NCBI RefSeq assembly: GCF_025833875.1
Contig: NZ_JAOYOD010000001.1
Coordinates: forward strand, 3,410,001-3,474,000
Origin: Reichenbachiella ulvae
Lineage (GTDB): Bacteria > Bacteroidota > Bacteroidia > Cytophagales > Cyclobacteriaceae
Reading direction: 5' to 3'
DNA: 64,000 nucleotides
Notes under the pieces: generated by a model
What the model saw: only the letters and a program-made list of their open reading frames with translations
What the model was told of the DNA's origin: nothing
The model's database searches: none
Shown here: in pieces, positions 63,926 to 64,000 of the stretch
Layout of the letters: the number at the start of each line of letters is the position of its first letter
How positions within the stretch are numbered: the first letter of the stretch is position 1
Position numbers and translations under genes: made by a program

Positions 63926-64000
63926 TCACTGAACATGAAAATCTTCTATCGAACGAACGATATTGGCTTTGATACCGAAAAGTTCCATCATGACACGAGC
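63926..64000 (-). CDS. 3' end of a gene cut by the window edge
   Basis: Minus frame open from the window edge to TGA at 63926-63928; encodes ...RVMMELFGIKANIVRSIEDFHVQ. Too short to name; it is upstream (5') of the glycosidase-like gene in the same direction. Confidence 0.45.
   Translation of the reverse strand, partial: ARVMMELFGIKANIVRSIEDFHVQ

Overview
The window looks like a 64 kb stretch of a Bacteroidota chromosome, most likely Cytophagales; genus cannot be fixed from sequence alone. Evidence: a fused SecDF, several Bacteroidota-restricted families (DUF6452, DUF6048, DUF5606, DUF6588, DUF1987/SiaC), a sphingolipid-type serine palmitoyltransferase, Bacteroidota-type -7 boxes (TAnnTTTG) close to start codons, and few Shine-Dalgarno sequences. 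No tRNA, rRNA, CRISPR array or phage was seen.

Layout. 1-5.4 kb: 3' part of ftsH, lpxH, three envelope proteins and a K+ channel. 5.4-9.1 kb (minus): serine palmitoyltransferase, an acyltransferase-like GNAT protein (possible ceramide synthase) and a DegT aminotransferase. 9.2-19.4 kb: membrane protein, engB, DUF5606, fbp, aspartate kinase, fructosamine kinase, LMW-PTP, DUF6588, peroxiredoxin, rsgA. 19.4-31.9 kb: glycosyltransferase, secDF, DUF2520, an orphan SiaC, an Lrp/DUF1338 divergent pair, glycyl-tRNA synthetase, a toxin-antitoxin pair, an MtfA-like peptidase/DciA/Crp operon and an AhpD-like protein. 32-42.6 kb: DUF2089 cluster, yebC, TerB-like, a TetR-AarF-SRPBCC operon, a glutamine synthetase-kinase-HAD cassette, a histidine kinase and CsbD.

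43.3-50.7 kb is the accessory part: a second toxin-antitoxin pair, AT-rich orphan genes, a 311-bp hairpin-rich repeat block, and a family of REP-like palindromes with their own RAYT (Y1/HUH) transposase. That transposase is flanked by inverted full-length REP units, and the whole element lies between two perfect 78-bp direct repeats, one of which is the 3' end of the neighbouring gene. This is the most unusual structure in the window.

50.7-64 kb returns to ordinary genes: AraC regulator plus VOC protein, a DUF3887-M23 peptidase, a DbpA-type helicase, a TonB-dependent receptor, a DUF4143 ATPase, a saccharopine dehydrogenase, PPK2, a DinB/ATP-grasp/LysE operon, recX and a glycosidase-like lipoprotein. 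Lysine catabolism is suggested by two separated loci (DUF1338 with Lrp, and saccharopine dehydrogenase). Most convergent gene pairs share bidirectional hairpin terminators.
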